From Schizophyllum amplum (lineage: Eukaryota > Basidiomycota > Agaricomycetes > Agaricales > Schizophyllaceae), in assembly GCA_007026445.1 (NCBI GenBank), contig VDMD01000010.1, positions 124,001-188,000 of the forward strand: DNA of 64,000 nt, in the 5' to 3' direction. Each line of letters begins with the position of its first letter. Position 1 is the first letter of the stretch. Made by a program: the position numbers and the translations under genes. Shown in pieces: positions 12,006-22,862 of the stretch. The notes below the pieces were generated by a model. The model saw only the letters and a list, made by a program, of their open reading frames with translations, searched no databases and was not told where the DNA came from.

Positions 12006-12509
12006 TAGCCGCGTTCAAAGTTGGCTGCAGCTCGCAGCAGCAGCTTGCAGCTCATCACGAGGTTGCAGCGGGCGTGACTTCGGCAATTGCCGACCCGGGA
12101 TCCAGCCGTCGTGGGAATCAGGGAACAATTTGACTACCCGCCCGCCGTCGGCGCGCTGCGTCGTCGTCGTTGAGCACGACGACGAGAGTCGATGGCTTGC
12201 GTCCTCAAGCTTTTGTTTTTGACGTTTTTGACATACAGCTTCAAAGCAATGACCAATTATACAAATGCGTCATTAATATACTCAAAGGCATCGAGAAAAT
12301 AAGGATTGGAAGGTGTAAGGGAAGATGCCCGTCGTCGTGCTCAACGACGACGACGCAGCGCGCCGACGGCGGGCGGGCGAGTCAAATTGTTCCCTGATTC
12401 CCACGACGGCTGGATCCCGGGTCGTCAATTGCCGAAGTCACGCCCGCTGCAACCTCGTGATGAGCTGCAAGCTGCTGCTGCGAGCTGCAGCCAACTTTGA
12501 ACGCGGCTA
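12006..12509. mobile_element. Foldback MITE with ~180-bp terminal inverted repeats
   Basis: The left arm 12006-12184 and right arm 12330-12509 are near-perfect reverse complements. Both ends read tagccgcgttcaaagttggc going inward, and only a few mismatches are visible (for example gccgac versus gacgac, and ctaccc versus ctcgccc). A 145-nt AT-rich centre with no coding capacity separates the arms. TA stands at both outer ends, fitting a TA target duplication as in Tc1/mariner-type MITEs, but no longer flanking duplication is seen. The element has no transposase, so it would need one supplied elsewhere. High arm identity suggests recent activity. The element lies just upstream of the 5'-truncated FunK1 copy 2. 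Confidence 0.85.
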
Positions 12510-12674
12510 ATCCTAGTTTCAAGCTTCCAGCTTCAAGACTGTTGGAAGGCGCAAGGCTCTGGCCCACCTCAGGGGAATTAACAAGGACGTCGATCATACT
12601 GTGGGACATCAAGCTCAAGGTGAACTTGATTAAATTACTGCTCAGCGTGATAAATTATTTATCTTTTACTATAG

Positions 12675-15198
12675 GCGGGTCGCCAGTACTGTTCGTCGAA
12701 ACCGGTACTTCCGCCCAAGTCATCCTGGGTACGGGAAACGCAGGTGGATGATCACCGAGATGATTCAGTGCGACTCGGACGATTTCATGTCACAGTACAT
12801 GCCGTTTGTCCCAGCGGAGCGCGTCGTGGATGAATCTGTACGCCTACTGCAAAACAAGGATTTACTGAATGAGCGTGGCGACGACTGGCGCTGGGTCGAC
12901 GGGGATGAGCGCAAGAGATTCCAGTTTCTCGTCAGGGTTTCCGACGCGCTTCGCGAACTGAAGCTACCGGGTCGCACGGCTAGTTGTCAGTTGGTGCAGT
13001 CTCCCGACAACTATATGGATTCACAGAAGCCCGGCGCTGACTTCAAGATCAATGCCGGATATGCTCTCATTTCGTCTTCGTCTTCGCAGGTCTCTGCGGA
13101 ACTGACGTCTGACGACACGGCGGTCACCGTCGAGTACGCGTTGAACCTAGCAGATCAGAAACAGGTCCGTAAATGAATATCTTGTGCGATCTTCCGCGTC
13201 GCGCTCATAGCAAACAGAATTGGAACCAGCTACTTAGCGGCGTTCTCTATATAATGAACGGAGACCCTAGGCGGATGCAGATGTTCAGCGTGCGTCGCTC
13301 GCAGCCTGTCTATCGCGCTTGCTCACATGCTAAATCCAGCTCTCCATTGAGCATAACATGATGACCGTTTGGTTTTTCTCAAGGTCTCATCCATGTATGT
13401 CTGCTTCATTCGATATGCGCAAAGTACGTTTGCTTCTAGTCTGACTGGTGCCCTTTGTGCTTATGCTGTTCTTAGAACAATCGGCGATGCATCCAAGTCT
13501 TCATCGCGTTCATGTTCGCCTCAAGGGAAGAGCTGGGATACGACGAAACCGTTCAGCTCATCTCAACGGATCGCGAATGGCACTACGGCTACAAAGTCGG
13601 TGATCGTTTCTATCGGTCGACACGCAGCGTTTTCCAGCATCACGACACCCGCATCATTGGCCGGGGCACGCGCGTCTGGGAAGTTGTCCGCGTCAAGCAC
13701 TTTGACGACCCGACGCCGCTCGACGATAGAAGCTATGCGCTGAAGGATGTTTGGTTCGACGAGGGCGCACGCACGGAGCGCGAGATCCAAGAGGCTCTGT
13801 TTCGTGACCTGGATCTTGTAGCCCAACGCATCGACGATTCTGACCCAGACATCATTCATGTCCTGAACGGCTTCGACGAGGAGACACGCGCCGTTCTTCG
13901 AACATGTGTAGTGAAGCGCGAGCTCTACAGCAAGTACTTCTTGACCATCAACCACGACTGGACAGGACCGACATCCAAACCTCGAGCGGCGCACGCAGTA
14001 GCCGTTCCTGGCGTCTTCGGTGTCCAGCCGTCGCCGCCAGTTGCCAGCGTGCCAGGCTCAGACTCAACAAGAACAGATCCGACACCCATGGTCGAGCGAG
14101 CGTTCGTGCCCAGGTATCAGTACCGAGTGGTCTTCGACGAGGTTGGCGAGGCCCTACACTACGTCGACAATATCTCTGTCGTTTTGAGCGCAGTACAGGA
14201 CTGCCTTTTCGGTGAGCATCATCGTTCGTTTCCCGAACAACGCCCTGACCGCTGTTTACAGCTCTTCAGCTACTATTTCTCGCAGGATGGGTTCACCGGG
14301 ACATCAGTACGGGGAACCTGCTTTGGTGGAATGGCCGCGGTCTGCTAGCCGACCTTGAGTACGCGAAGAAATTCGAACCCTCCACAGGGGGTAGTGCGGA
14401 CCCTAAAACGGTATGCCGTACTTTCTGGTTGGCGATGTGACGCTGACAGGAGTTTAGGGTACCGCTTTCTTTATGGCCGTTGAGATCCAGAAACAAATGC
14501 TCATCTATGAGCCACCGCAGCCCGCTTTCATCAGCTTTGCTGAAGACATGGCCAATCTCACAGCCAAGAAAAAGCCAGACCCTCGACCCCTCACATCCGT
14601 GGTCGTTCACAATTACGAGCATGATCTGGAGTCTATGTTCTGGGTCCTGCTTTGGATATACATGGCTCGGCTGCCGCATCCTCCGGTTATGTCGGAACTC
14701 GAGCAATATGCGCATTCGAAGTACGAAGACCGCACCCATGGCATGCTCGTCGATGGCGCAGAGTCGACGCAAGCACCCGATTCTGTCGGCCCCAGCGAAA
14801 CGCAGCAGACAGGCATCCCATTACACGTTTTGCAAGTCATAGGGGGGATATTCCAAAATCATTCTGGGTGCTCGGATCTTCGCTACAACGTCATAGCACG
14901 CGCAGGTGTATACAGCGAACATATCTCGCCGATCTTCAAGACAGACCATGAGCTCGTCGCACGTGTTTTCCAAATCCTCGTGCGAGCGCTACGCGCCGGC
15001 TACGAAACGCGCAAATTCGACATCGAGAATGCGGCTACATACTCGCCTCTGTACGCCACATTCCGACAGGCAATCCAGGCCTTGCAAGCGCACTACGAGG
15101 AGCACCGTGACACATACCGACCGCTTCTCGTCTACAAGGCTCGAGAGACGATACCGCCCATTGGCCGTGCTAAGCCAGCACGGTCAGCCGTGCCATGA
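12675..15198 (+). CDS. FunK1-type protein kinase, copy 2, 5'-altered
   Basis: Second plus-strand FunK1 copy. Exons read as 12675-13164, 13218-13289, 13340-13423, 13476-14211, 14262-14410 and 14458-15198, the same intron positions as in copies 1 and 3. Kinase marks are intact: ALKDVWFDEGARTERE, VHRDISTGNLLWWN, LADLEYAKK, TGTAFFMAVEIQKQ and HDLESMFWVLLWI. The first two exons of copies 1 and 3 are missing. The exon from 12675 may take a start at 12748 or be joined to a short exon ending at 12620 (IILWDIKLK). A TGA at 15196-15198 cuts off the tail; the sequence after it still encodes a decayed version of the DDDDYE acidic tail. The kinase core could be functional, but an altered N-terminus and lost tail make this uncertain. 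Confidence 0.75.
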
Positions 15199-15508
15199 TT
15201 GCAAGTGGGTCGACATCATGCCGCCGCCTCGAAGCGTTAGAATACGAAGGACGACGACGATTACGAGATTGAGAACGAGCCGGCGTCTGAGGTGGCGAAG
15301 GTGCAGAGCACTATAGAAGCGTCACGGTGGACGCTTCTGCAGGTCCGTCCACTGGTTGAAGTCGTCGAGGCAACGGTGTTAGCTGGGCGAGCGAACGGAA
15401 CTGTGGAAAGCAGAAATATTGCACATATGCTAGCTGTTTTAAAACCGTTTTAAGGCATGCACCAACAGCTCAGCGCAACACCCTGTGATCACTTTCTGAG
15501 TGCCGCCC

Positions 15509-15649
15509 GACATCCTAAGGTAGGTCCCAAATTGAGCAGGCTATTATCATGAGTTTGGGTGACATCCTCAGGCTTGAAAGACATCCTGCGGATTTTGGAA
15601 AGAAATCCTAAAGTAGTTGAATTATAATATATAAGGCTTGGGGGACACG
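15509..15649. repeat. Degenerate ~20-nt minisatellite
   Basis: Irregular copies of a unit like gacatcctcaggcttgaaa recur: gacatcctaagg, gacatcctcaggcttgaaa, gacatcctgcggattttgg, gaaatcctaaag, then aaggcttgggggacacg. The units resemble those of the longer array at 50071-50246 in reverse complement. The rest of the 15199-15841 gap has no gene. Confidence 0.55.
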
Positions 15650-15841
15650 TCAAAGCCCGGTTGAGGAATGTTGAAGGAGTGAGCTAAGAGCTTGAAATAT
15701 AAAAGCTTCCTAAAGCGGTAACTCTATTGTTCGCGTCATCGGGTTATTCGCAACTTGGTCCGCGCCATCACGAGCCCGTGAGTCGCTTGTCTCTGAGGCA
15801 GGCAGGCATCTGGACGTGCACCCATCGTCTGTACGAGTTAC

Positions 15842-18800
15842 ATGTCGGATATTCCGCTGCACTCTTTACGGACGAACAAATCATCACGCTCTGGCTACAA
15901 TCGACTGGGCGAAGGATCAGACGAAGATTCGGAGCGCTCGCAGGATCCACAGATGCGCAGATCTACCACCGCCGCGCGGGGGAATGGGAAGCTGAAGAGA
16001 AACCGGTATGCGGACGACCCTGAGGAAGAGGCAGGCCTGCTAGGGCCCGACGACTATCAGGAGGAGCACGACGCGCGGAGGGACCTGGCTTCGGATGAGG
16101 CGTCCGTGAATGAGCAGGTGCGACTCAGGCAGTGCAGACCGAGCGTGAACTAACATCCCTAGACCAAGCTACCTTTGCTGAAGAGCACGACGAAGGACAA
16201 GTCACGGACTATCCCATTCCGACCGCCAGGTGCGCTGAGCGCGTGCCCTCATTTGTGACTATATCTGACTGTGTAAATAGACAAGCTGCAATCTCGCTTC
16301 CCACCGAACATTGTGCGAAATCAAAAGTACAACCTGTTCACCTTCTTCCCCATCGTCTTCTATGAACAGTTCAAGTTCTTCTTCAACCTCTACTTCCTCC
16401 TCGTCGCGCTGTCGCAGTTTATACCCGCCCTGAAGATTGGTGCGTGCTCAGCGCTTCATTCAACTCCCGACTTACATGCCTACAGGCTACATTGTCACCT
16501 ATGTCGCCCCCCTCGCATTTGTGCTCTGCGTGACCATGGGCAAGGAGGCTTACGACGACTACAAGCGCAACCTCCGCGACCGGGAGGCCAACTCGGCCAA
16601 ATACCTCATCCTCACCTCGCCGAGCCAGCAGGACGAAGAATCCGCCCTCAGCGCGGACGCGAGCTACCTCGACACGCACATCAACACGCGCTCTGTACCG
16701 TCCTCGTCCCTCCGCGTGGGCGACCTCATCCGCCTGGAGAAGAACCAGCGCGTGCCCGCAGACCTCATCCTCATCCATACCTCGGACGCATCCGGCACTT
16801 GCTTCATTCGCACCGACCAGCTCGATGGCGAGACGGACTGGAAATTACGTGTCGCCGTGCCCGAGTGTCAGAAGCTCCCGGAGGGAAGTCTCTCGCGGTT
16901 GGAGGCAGAGATATACGCGGACGCGCCAACGAAGGATATACACACTTTCGTTGGCACTTTTACGCTGAACAAGGCGCCCGCCATAGACGCTCCGCATGTG
17001 CAGGGTGTGCCCCTTCAGACTATACCTCCGAGCGTCTCGCCTTTGACCGCGGAGAATGTGCTTTGGGCAAATACGGTTCTTGCCTCTGGTTCCGCCGTTG
17101 GTTTCGTGGTTTATACCGGCGCGGAGACGCGTGCGGTCATGAACACAAGTCATCCAGAGACTAAAGTCGGTCTACTTGACCTGGAGATCAATAAGTTGGC
17201 GAAGGTGGGTCTCTTCGTTCAATTTGTCCATGAAGTTTCTTACCCTTCTAGATCCTCTGTTTCGTGACCTTCCTTCTGTCCATCGTCCTGGTAGCGCTCA
17301 ATGGCTTCCGAGGGCTGTGGTATGTCTATATATTCCGCTTCCTCATTCTGTTCTCGTCTATCATCCCTATAAGGTGAGCACCGACTGCTATTCTATACGT
17401 GCACGTCCTAATTTCAGTCTCAGTCTGCGGGTCAACCTTGACATGGGCAAGACAGTATATGGCTATGAAATCATGCACGACCCGGAAATTCCGAATACTA
17501 TCGTGCGCACGAGCACATTGCCCGAGGAACTGGGTCGGATACAGTATCTCCTCAGCGACAAGACGGGGACATTGACGCAGAACGGTGAGATCTCGCGCGC
17601 CATCTCGCTATCCTAAACTGAGGCCTTTCAGAGATGGAGATGCGGAAGCTGCATATGGGCACAATGGCATTCGGATACGATTCAATGGATGAGGTCTCGC
17701 ATCAACTGGCGGTGGCCTTTGGAGCACAAGAACATCCCAGTAAGGTGGTAATGTTATGTGCTTATCTCTGTCTTACCTCGTCTTAGGCGGGCATATGATG
17801 ACTGGCGCTCAAATTGCCGGACGCGGGCGGCGAGACATGTCTTCTCGTGTTCGCGATGTCGTGCTCAGTCTTGCTCTGTGCCATAATGTAAGCTTGCAAT
17901 GGTAGCGTTAGCGTGGGCTCATCGTAATCACCCCACAGGTCACTCCGGTCACGAACGACGACGGATCCGTAGGGTACCAGGCCTCTTCACCGGATGAAGT
18001 CGCCATCGTACAATGGACGCAATCGGTCGGCTTAACCCTCGTGTTTCGTGACCGCACCCGCATCGAGCTACAAACCCCTACCGGCGCACGCATAGCTTTC
18101 GACGTCCTCGACATCTTCCCGTTCACCTCGGAATCGAAACGCATGGGCATCGTCGTGCGCGACGTTGCTTCCGGGGAGGTCACTTTCCTGCAGAAGGGCG
18201 CGGACGTCGTCATGGCGCGCATCGTGCAGCGCAATGACTGGCTCGAGGAGGAGACGGGCAACATGGCGCGGGAGGGCCTACGCACGCTCGTCATGGCGCG
18301 CAAGCGGCTCAGCGCGGGGACGTACGAGGAGTTCGCGGCGGCGTACCACGAGGCGAGCGTCAGGCTGGACGGCCGCAACGAAGCGATGACGAGCGTGGTG
18401 GCGAAGTATCTTGAGCACGATCTGGAGCTGCTCGGCCTGACGGGCGTGGAGGACAAGCTGCAGGACGACGTGAAGTCGACGCTTGAGCTTTTGAGGAATG
18501 CGGGCATCAAGATCTGGATGCTAACGGGGGACAAGATCGAGACGGCTCGCTGTATCGCGATCTCGACCAAGCTGGTTGCGCGGAATCAGTACATCCACGA
18601 AGTGTCGAAGTGTGAGTGTCTCCGGTTGCAGAAGATAGGGTTTGGTTAGCTAACGGTGCCGCAGTGCGTACAGCAGATGAAGTGCGCGACCAGCTCGAGT
18701 TTTTGCAGTCCAAGCTTGACTGCTGCCTTGTCATCGACGGCGAGTCGTTACAGGTATGTTATGCCCGCTGTAGAGCTCGTCTGGGGCTGACATGTACGTT

Positions 18801-19995
18801 CTAGCTCTGCCTCAATCTGTTCAAGAACGAGTTCATCGAGATTGCAACGAAATTGTCCGCCGTGGTAGCGTGCAGATGTTCTCCGACACAGAAGGCGGAC
18901 GTCGCTCGTCTCATTCGTGCGCACACAAGGAGGAGAGTATGCTGCATCGGCGACGGTGGCAACGACGTCAGCATGATCCAGGCAGCGGATGTCGGTGAGC
19001 TAAGTCTGATACGATGTTGCTCGCCTTCCTGACATCATTTCTCAGGTGTCGGTATCGTGGGCAAGGAAGGAAAGCAGGCTTCGCTGGCGGCCGACTTCTC
19101 CGTCACCCAGTTCAGCCACCTCACCAAGCTGCTTCTTTGGCACGGACGCAACTCGTATCGCCGCTCTGCAAAGCTCGCGCAGTTCGTCATTCACCGTGGG
19201 TTGATTATATCGATCATGCAAGCCGTATTCTCTGCGATCTTTTACTTCGCGCCGATCGCGTTGTATCAGGGCTGGCTCATGGTGGGGTATGCGACGGTGT
19301 ATACCATGGCGCCTGTTTTCTCGCTCGTGCTTGACCGCGACGTGAATGAGGACCTGGCGCTACTCTACCCAGAGCTGTACAAGGAACTGACCAAGGTGCG
19401 GCAAACTGCGAAGGAGGTGATGAGGATACGGCTGACAGGAATGCAGGGGCGGGCGCTGTCCTACAAGACCTTCTTTGTCTGGTGTATGATCAGCTTGTAT
19501 CAAGGTCAGCCTCTTTACTTCTTGTCCGGCAGGTGTCTCATCGTTATTAAGGTGCCGCCATCATGATTATGTCGTTGGTTCTTTTCGAGACGGAGTTCTT
19601 GCACATCGTCTCGATCTCATTCACTGCGCTCATCCTCAACGAGCTCATTATGGTCGCTTTGGAGATCACGACATGGTACGCTGCATCTTGCGCCTACTCT
19701 GGAGGTGACAGCTCATTGCCTGCAGGCATATATACATGGTCGTCTCCGAAGTCGTGACGCTCGCGATCTACGCGGGCAGTATCGTATTCCTTCCGGAGTA
19801 CTTCGGTGAGTGTCACTGGACGTATCTTGCATTGCTAGCCAGCTGACCTGGTCTTGCGTAGACCTGAACTTTGTGGTGACGCCAGGATTTGTGTGGAAGA
19901 CTGCGGTCATCGTTTCCATCAGCGCGCTGCCCTTGTACATCATCAAGCTTATTCGCAGTCGATTCGCACCAGCTGCCTCCAGCAAATTATTGTAA
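15842..19995 (+). CDS. neo1: P4-type ATPase, Neo1/ATP9 class
   Basis: A many-exon flippase gene. P4-ATPases move phospholipids to the cytosolic leaflet; the Neo1 class works in the Golgi and endosomes without a Cdc50 partner. In order: a hydrophilic N-terminus (from 15842), [19 protein letters not shown] and the first membrane pair near 16310-16540, the A-domain motif [10 protein letters not shown] (near 16820), the phosphorylation motif [12 protein letters not shown] (near 17550), the ATP-binding core (18040-18600) with [12 protein letters not shown], the hinge [19 protein letters not shown] (18950-19060), then six C-terminal membrane segments. TAA ends it at 19995. [12 protein letters not shown] between the membrane pair and DKTGT fits Neo1 better than Drs2/Dnf. 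No frame break was seen. The gene is housekeeping yet sits inside the FunK1 island, which suggests the kinases inserted around it. Confidence 0.92.
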
Positions 19996-20465
19996 CTTAA
20001 CATGCTGATTTAATACGGGATGGACTATGGAGTAATTCTCGGTCTACGGCGAGCTCGAGTACTCGTATATGCAGCGCGATTCTAGATGCGAGTTCATCAG
20101 AATCAACGTTAAACTTGCGAGTGCGTGACTCATTACTCACGTGCTTGAAGGTGCTGATTCATCGTTGACTCATCCAGATTCAGGACTGCCGCGCAGCCGC
20201 GCGCAGCCAGACCGGACACGACGTTCATACTTCAGCGAGGGACAGTTCAACATTCAGTCTCGCAGTAATGCATCGAGGAGACGCTGCGGGCGAAGTCCTT
20301 GTACTCAGAAGTGGCTGATACTTATCGGTACCTGCTGAGCTGCGCGGGTAGTGACTGTCTCGATAAGTACATGCAGCTGCCGCGGCGCAGCACGGCGCCC
20401 CCTGCCCGTTCCACATACTCATCCGTATAAGAGCTCTGTTGCGCACGCAGATAGCACAGCATATC
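19996..20465. other. Intergenic, promoter region of DUF4097-like gene
   Basis: About 470 nt between the neo1 stop and the next start. It contains short direct motifs (acgtgc, actcat) and CG-rich bits, but no gene and no clear TATA box. Confidence 0.45.
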
Positions 20466-22113
20466 ATGAGCGCCCCGACATTTGACTACACTTACCCCAG
20501 CAAAAGAGAGGACGCCGGCTGGAGTGACGCGCAAACACCTCTCCTGCCTGGCGCTCACCCTGCTGTGGCCGAGGATCGTCGGAAGATCAGGATTCGTCGC
20601 ATCTGTCACTTCTTCTTTGCCTTCACTCTCTTTGTTCTTGTCATTCACGTCCTTTCGGACACGGTCCGGATTCAGACTTCACGTGCTCTAGGGTTCGATT
20701 TCAAGGCCATGGCTGTATGTTCCACCCATACTCCTTGTGCGCCATCTCTGACATTCGTCGCAGGATCCCGAGTGGTCCATTCCCGAGGGTGTTTCCATCG
20801 TCGACTGCCCTGCGTGGGAGTTTGGCGAGCACTCTGACGTGGGGACAGTGTCGTTCAACTTTGCACTGCCTGCCGCCGAACTGTTCGCCCTTGCTCGCGG
20901 ACCCCGCTCGCATGGGACCATTCAGATTCGGCAAAGCGACGGGGAGACGGACGATGTCCGAGTCAACGTCGAAATGCATTCTGACGCGCATGGCGGCTTC
21001 GACCATGCGAAGGTCTGTCTGTCCAAACGCAAGGACGAGGATGACAGCGTTGGCGTCGGCATCTTCGTACGTCCTTGCATTGCATGTTGAGGATGCTAGC
21101 AACTAAGCCTCTGACCAGACCGACCACTGGTGGGATAACCATCATCACCGGGGTCACAATCATCACATCCACTTCGTTGTTGAGCTCGTCCTTCCCAAGC
21201 ACAACGAGGTCCTGCATATCACCAAGTTGACCACAGACATGCCGATCTTTACGCACAACGTCGATGAGCTCGCCGACGCCGTATCGTTCGACTCGTTCAA
21301 TCTGCATACGACGAATGCAGCCATCCATACTGGGGTGAGTATCTTCGCTGATGACCTGATAAAAACTTACGAGTTCGTGCCAGTCCGTCCACACCGTGCA
21401 TGGTGTTGTGCGAACCTCGAACGCGGCCATCGACGGAGTTTATGTTGCCGACGAGAACATCGCGCTGCGTACCAGCAACGGGCGTATTGCCGCTTCTGCA
21501 TCAGCCATTCGTGCAGACATTCGAACCTCGAACGGACATATCGAGGGAGAATACTCTGCAAGCCGTGAGCTCGTCCTTCTCACCCATAACGGACCCATCA
21601 ATGCCGCTGTCGCTCTGGCCAACGATCCCGACGGTCCGCCGACGGAGGTGGATATGACGACGAGCAACAGGTACGTGTATACACATGTCTGACCTTCCTA
21701 TGAACTTACATTTTGCAAGTAAAATACGCGTCAATTTAAATCTGACGTCGACGAAGGGCTCATCGGGATCTTTCGTCGTAGGCGCGCGTTCGAGCAACGC
21801 CGGCCTCGCCTTGGAGTTTACGGATGCTCCTCTGGACGCCGCTCTTCAACTAAATGCGCACACTTCGATGGGCAGCGCCGACGTCCGCTTGCACCAGACA
21901 TACGAAGGATCTTTCACGGCGAGCACGTCCCACTCGCGCGTCCAGGTTCAGATGGGCGACGGAGAGGATCAAGGTCGCGGGCGCAAAAGCATCTCTGTCA
22001 CTCGCCACACCGGTAGCTATGTGGAGGGCATCGTAGGCTGGAGCGATCTGGGCGCGTCTCGCGGTACTGCGCATGTATCTACGAAGATGGGACCGGTTTC
22101 GCTCTGGGTTTGA
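20466..22113 (+). CDS. Membrane-anchored DUF4097-like adhesin-fold protein
   Basis: Five exons: 20466-20714, 20764-21066, 21119-21334, 21384-21670 and 21720-22113, all phase-consistent. The protein (about 480 residues) has a cytosolic N-terminus, one membrane segment (ICHFFFAFTLFVLVIHVL) and a long beta-rich extracytosolic part. That part is built from repeated strands such as VRTSNAAIDGVYVADENIAL, LRTSNGRIAASAS, IRTSNGHIEGEYSA and LTHNGPINAAV. The repeating T-S/H-N-G pattern is typical of DUF4097/adhesin-like right-handed beta-helix proteins common in Agaricomycetes. A His-rich patch (DHWWDNHHHRGHNHHIH, near 21120) could bind metal; that is only a guess. An in-frame ATG at 20439 is an alternative start. 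No enzyme role is indicated. Confidence 0.78.
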
Positions 22114-22159
22114 GGTACAGTTCAATGTCATGCATGTAATCGTCATTGTCCTTCAGTTC

Positions 22160-22473
22160 CTATCCCTTTGAGGCGGCATGGAGTTGACCACTAACTGGGC
22201 AGAGCCGCCGGCTTTGCACGACCGATGCGTTGTCGCCCGATTCTTGTAGACAAGAAGCGTTTGATATGTGTCAGGGTTCTTCTCGTAGTGTGCATGCAAG
22301 GCCTGGATTGCCTGTCGGAATGTGGTGTAAGAGGCGAGTATGACAAGCTCGGTGATCATCTGCCTGCGTGTTTCGTACTGAGAATAACTTGGCGCAAAGA
22401 TACCGGCCCCGACGCACAGTACCAACGCCCAGCGTCTGTCTATGGTAAGGAAAGAAGATATCAGGCTGAGCAA
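22160..22473 (-). pseudogene. FunK1 C-terminal fragment, copy 4
   Basis: A minus-strand frame reads SYTTFRQAIQALHAHYEK and TYQTLLVYK, nearly matching the end of the intact copies (LYTTFRQAIQALQAHYGK, SYLPLLVIK). Upstream in the same frame, YETRRQMITELVI aligns with the YETRKFDIENA segment of copy 2. No HRD loop, N-region or start is present, so only the last ~100 residues survive. It lies between the DUF4097-like gene and FunK1 copy 3 and has the same orientation as copy 3. Confidence 0.75.
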
Positions 22474-22862
22474 GAAGTTCTCTCCCGTCTCTCACCTAAT
22501 GTCCCGCCTGTGGATCCGACTGACGTGGTTTAAACTTTGAGTTTTCCAGTATCCAGACGTTGAAGCTGGAAATTTGAGACCAGAAGACAGCCAACGTTAG
22601 ATCTAGAAGATCGACACGACGATGATGGAAATGAACGTTGAACTACTGGCGAGCACGTGGACCGTTAACTTTCAACTGACTCGGCGCACACAGACGCAAA
22701 CATATGCGAACCTCACGACTGTGTAGTCTACACGGCCGCGCCGAAGTGCATCATTGTACAAAGAATCACATATCAAGTCCCAATAACTACCCTTGGGTGC
22801 TTCCATCCACCTAACGACATAGCTGCATTTCATGCAACGCAAAGGTCGCGGATTCAGCGCCT

